From Gemmatimonadota bacterium (GTDB taxonomy: Bacteria > Gemmatimonadota > Gemmatimonadetes > Longimicrobiales > Gaopeijiaceae), in NCBI GenBank assembly GCA_022822425.1, contig JAJEBS010000151.1, positions 1 through 64,000 of the forward strand: a stretch of DNA of 64,000 nt. The letters are read 5' to 3'. Every line of letters starts with the position of its first letter. The stretch's first letter is position 1. Made by a program: the position numbers and the translations under genes. A model generated the notes under the pieces. The model was not told the origin of the DNA and made no database searches. It was given only the letters and a program-made list of their open reading frames with translations. Of the stretch, positions 61,848-64,000 are shown in pieces.

Positions 61848-62840
61848 ATGGGCGAGGGGATCTTCGTCGACCGGGCCGTCATCGAGGTGGCAGCGGGTAC
61901 CGGCGGCTCGGGAGCCGAGGCGTTCCGGCGCGAGAAGGGCACGCCGCGCGGAGGGCCGTCCGGGGGAGACGGCGGTCGCGGGGGGGATGTTGTGCTGGTC
62001 ACTGATCCTCAGCTCTCGACGCTCCTCGATTTCAGCTATCGGCGTCACTACCGGGCAGAGAGGGGGCAGCACGGGGGCGGCAACAACCGCACCGGCCGCA
62101 GCGGAGCGGATCGGGTGGTGTCCGTCCCGCCGGGCACCACCGTGCGGGATGCCGGCACTTCGGAACTCATGGCGGAACTGCTCGCGGCCAACGACCGGGT
62201 GGTGGTCGCCCGGGGGGGGCGGGGGGGGCGGGGCAACGCCCGCTTCGCCTCGGCGCGCAACCAGGCGCCGACCCGATGGGAGCCCGGGGCGGAGGGAGAG
62301 GCCCGGCGCATCGAACTCGAGCTCAGCCTGATCGCGGATGTCGGCCTGGTGGGAGAACCCAACGCCGGCAAGTCGACCCTGCTCGCCAGCGTTTCGGCGG
62401 CCCGGCCGAAGGTGGCGGATTATCCCTTTACCACGCTCGTTCCCAGCCTGGGGGTGGTTCACCTGCCCGACTTCCGCTCCTTCGTGCTGGCCGACATCCC
62501 CGGGATCATCGAGGGCGCCCACGAGGGGAAGGGCCTGGGGCTGCGCTTCCTGCGCCATGTCGAGCGCACGCGCACGCTGGTCTATCTGATTCCGGCCGAC
62601 TCGAGCGACCCTCAGGCGGAGTACGGACGCCTGCGATCCGAGCTGCGGAGCCACTCCCGCGCGCTGGCCGCGAGGGAGCATTGCCTGGTGGTGTCCAAGA
62701 TGGACCTGGTGGATCCCGGCGCCCCGGCACCCCGCGTCGAGGCCCCCGATGCCTGGGGGTGCTTTGCGGTGTCGGCGGTGACCCGCCGAGGTCTGGACGG
62801 ACTTTGCGAAGCGCTCTGGCGTCGAACCCGGCAGAGCTGA
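61848..62840 (+). CDS. obgE: GTPase Obg
   Basis: FVDRAVIEVAAGTGGSGAEAFRREK, GGRGGRGNARFASARNQAP, LVGEPNAGKSTLLASVSAARPKVADYPFTTL. Confidence 0.96.
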   Translation: MGEGIFVDRAVIEVAAGTGGSGAEAFRREKGTPRGGPSGGDGGRGGDVVLVTDPQLSTLLDFSYRRHYRAERGQHGGGNNRTGRSGADRVVSVPPGTTVRDAGTSELMAELLAANDRVVVARGGRGGRGNARFASARNQAPTRWEPGAEGEARRIELELSLIADVGLVGEPNAGKSTLLASVSAARPKVADYPFTTLVPSLGVVHLPDFRSFVLADIPGIIEGAHEGKGLGLRFLRHVERTRTLVYLIPADSSDPQAEYGRLRSELRSHSRALAAREHCLVVSKMDLVDPGAPAPRVEAPDAWGCFAVSAVTRRGLDGLCEALWRRTRQS

Positions 62841-62845
62841 CGGTC

Positions 62846-63973
62846 ATGTCCGATCCATCGAGCCCCCCTGCGACGGACGCCCCGCTCGACGTCATGGACG
62901 ACGAGGTGGTCGCCCGGATTCGCTGGACCCTCCACAAGGGGCTCGGCGCCATCACCCTGCGGCGACTCATCGACCAGTTCGGTTCCGCCCGCAAGGCGCT
63001 CTCGGCAGACCGAAAGAAGCTGCCTCTCCAGGCCCGCCGGGCCCGCCGGGCGCGCGAAACAACGCGCCCCCTCCAGGATGTGCTCGGCACCGCGCGGCGG
63101 ATCGGGGCCCTGGCGACCGGATACCGGCTGCCCGGCTTTCCCGAACTGCTCACCCACCTGGACCATCCGCCGCCGCTTCTCTTCCTGCGCGGAGATCCCT
63201 CCCTGCTGCACGCCCCCGCCGTGGCCGTGGTCGGGTCGCGCAAGGCCAGCGAGTACGGGCGCGGCATGGCGCGCAGCATGGGGGAAGGGCTGGCCCGGGC
63301 GGGAGTGGCGGTCGTGAGCGGGCTGGCGCTGGGAATCGACGGCGCCGCGCACCGGGGAGCCCTGGCCGCCGGCGGGGATACGATAGCGGTGCTGGGGTGC
63401 GGCCCCGACGTGGCCCACCCGCCCTCCCATCGCCGACTCTTCCAGGACATCCTCGGGAAAGGTCTGGTGGTCTCGGAGTTTCTCCCCGGCGAGGCGCCGC
63501 TCCCGCACCATTTTCCACGGCGCAACCGGTTGATCGCCGGTCTGTCGGAGGCGGTGGTGGTCGTGGAGGCCGCGAGGAGGAGCGGTGCCCTGATCACGGT
63601 CGAGCACGCTCTGGACATCGGCAGGGACGTGTTCGCGGTTCCGGGACCGGTCGGCCGTCGCCAGAGCGAGGGAGCCCACGCCCTGATCCGCGACGGAGCC
63701 GGCCTGGTTACGAACGCCCACGATGTCCTCCTTGGGACCGGCCTCGCAGACGCCGCCCCGGACGCGCGGTCTCGCGACCGGGCCCCCTCCGGACTCGATG
63801 CCCGCCAGCGAGCCCTGTGGGACGCGCTGGAGGCGGAGCCCGACCACATCGACCTCCTCGCCCGCAGGGCCCGTCTGGACATCGCGACCGCGGCGGCGAC
63901 CCTGTCGGTCATGGAGGTGCACGGATGGGTGCGACGCGCGCCCGGGCTCCGCTTCGCCAGATCCCCGACCTGA
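62846..63973 (+). CDS. dprA: DNA-processing protein DprA/Smf
   Basis: VAVVGSRKASEYGRGMARSMGEGLARAGVAVVSGLALGIDGAAHRGAL, PRRNRLIAGLS; start estimated. Confidence 0.94.
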   Translation: MSDPSSPPATDAPLDVMDDEVVARIRWTLHKGLGAITLRRLIDQFGSARKALSADRKKLPLQARRARRARETTRPLQDVLGTARRIGALATGYRLPGFPELLTHLDHPPPLLFLRGDPSLLHAPAVAVVGSRKASEYGRGMARSMGEGLARAGVAVVSGLALGIDGAAHRGALAAGGDTIAVLGCGPDVAHPPSHRRLFQDILGKGLVVSEFLPGEAPLPHHFPRRNRLIAGLSEAVVVVEAARRSGALITVEHALDIGRDVFAVPGPVGRRQSEGAHALIRDGAGLVTNAHDVLLGTGLADAAPDARSRDRAPSGLDARQRALWDALEAEPDHIDLLARRARLDIATAAATLSVMEVHGWVRRAPGLRFARSPT

Positions 63974-64000
63974 CGACCCATGGACGAAGTGCCCCCGGCC

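Noticed and set aside
63980-64000. Possible start of a next gene (ATGGACGAAGTG...)
   Set aside because: Only 21 nt in the window; product cannot be inferred.

Overview
High-GC bacterial chromosomal window with no rRNA, tRNA, CRISPR or mobile element that I could find. I call 65 CDSs, 64 on + and one on - (a PpiD/SurA-like isomerase at 37947-39773). The content is a mostly housekeeping backbone. It starts with the spc/alpha ribosomal operon (rplF end, rplR, rpsE, rpmD, rplO, secY, adk, map, rpmJ, rpsM, rpsK, rpsD, rpoA, rplQ; no infA between map and rpmJ). Next come rpmB, a nucleotide-sugar dehydrogenase / TPR lipoprotein / DegT aminotransferase insertion, a BamD-like gene, nadD, secA, radC, rsh, uvrB, tsaE, tsaB and a complete Tol-Pal locus. 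After that: nrdR, tatC, lptD, ftcD, a polyprenyl synthase, tatA, aroQ, efp, accB, accC, ftsK, lolA, lnt, prfA, prmC, ino1 and tmk. A small accessory run follows (S41-like lipoprotein, DAACS symporter, class-V PLP enzyme), then ctpA, a Rhizobium-type asparaginase, a CMD-like protein, obgE and dprA. The double-membrane gene set plus Ino1 and the GC content suggest a Gemmatimonadota-like organism (inference only). I do not see a convincing novel defence, mobile or secretion system. The best leads are regulatory and structural: tandem 17-bp palindromic repeats at 21-bp period upstream of tmk, a consensus promoter predicting a leaderless ftcD mRNA, back-to-back divergent promoters, a G9 tract inside a surface-sugar aminotransferase gene, a G4-prone tract in obgE, and several uncharacterised envelope proteins embedded in housekeeping operons.
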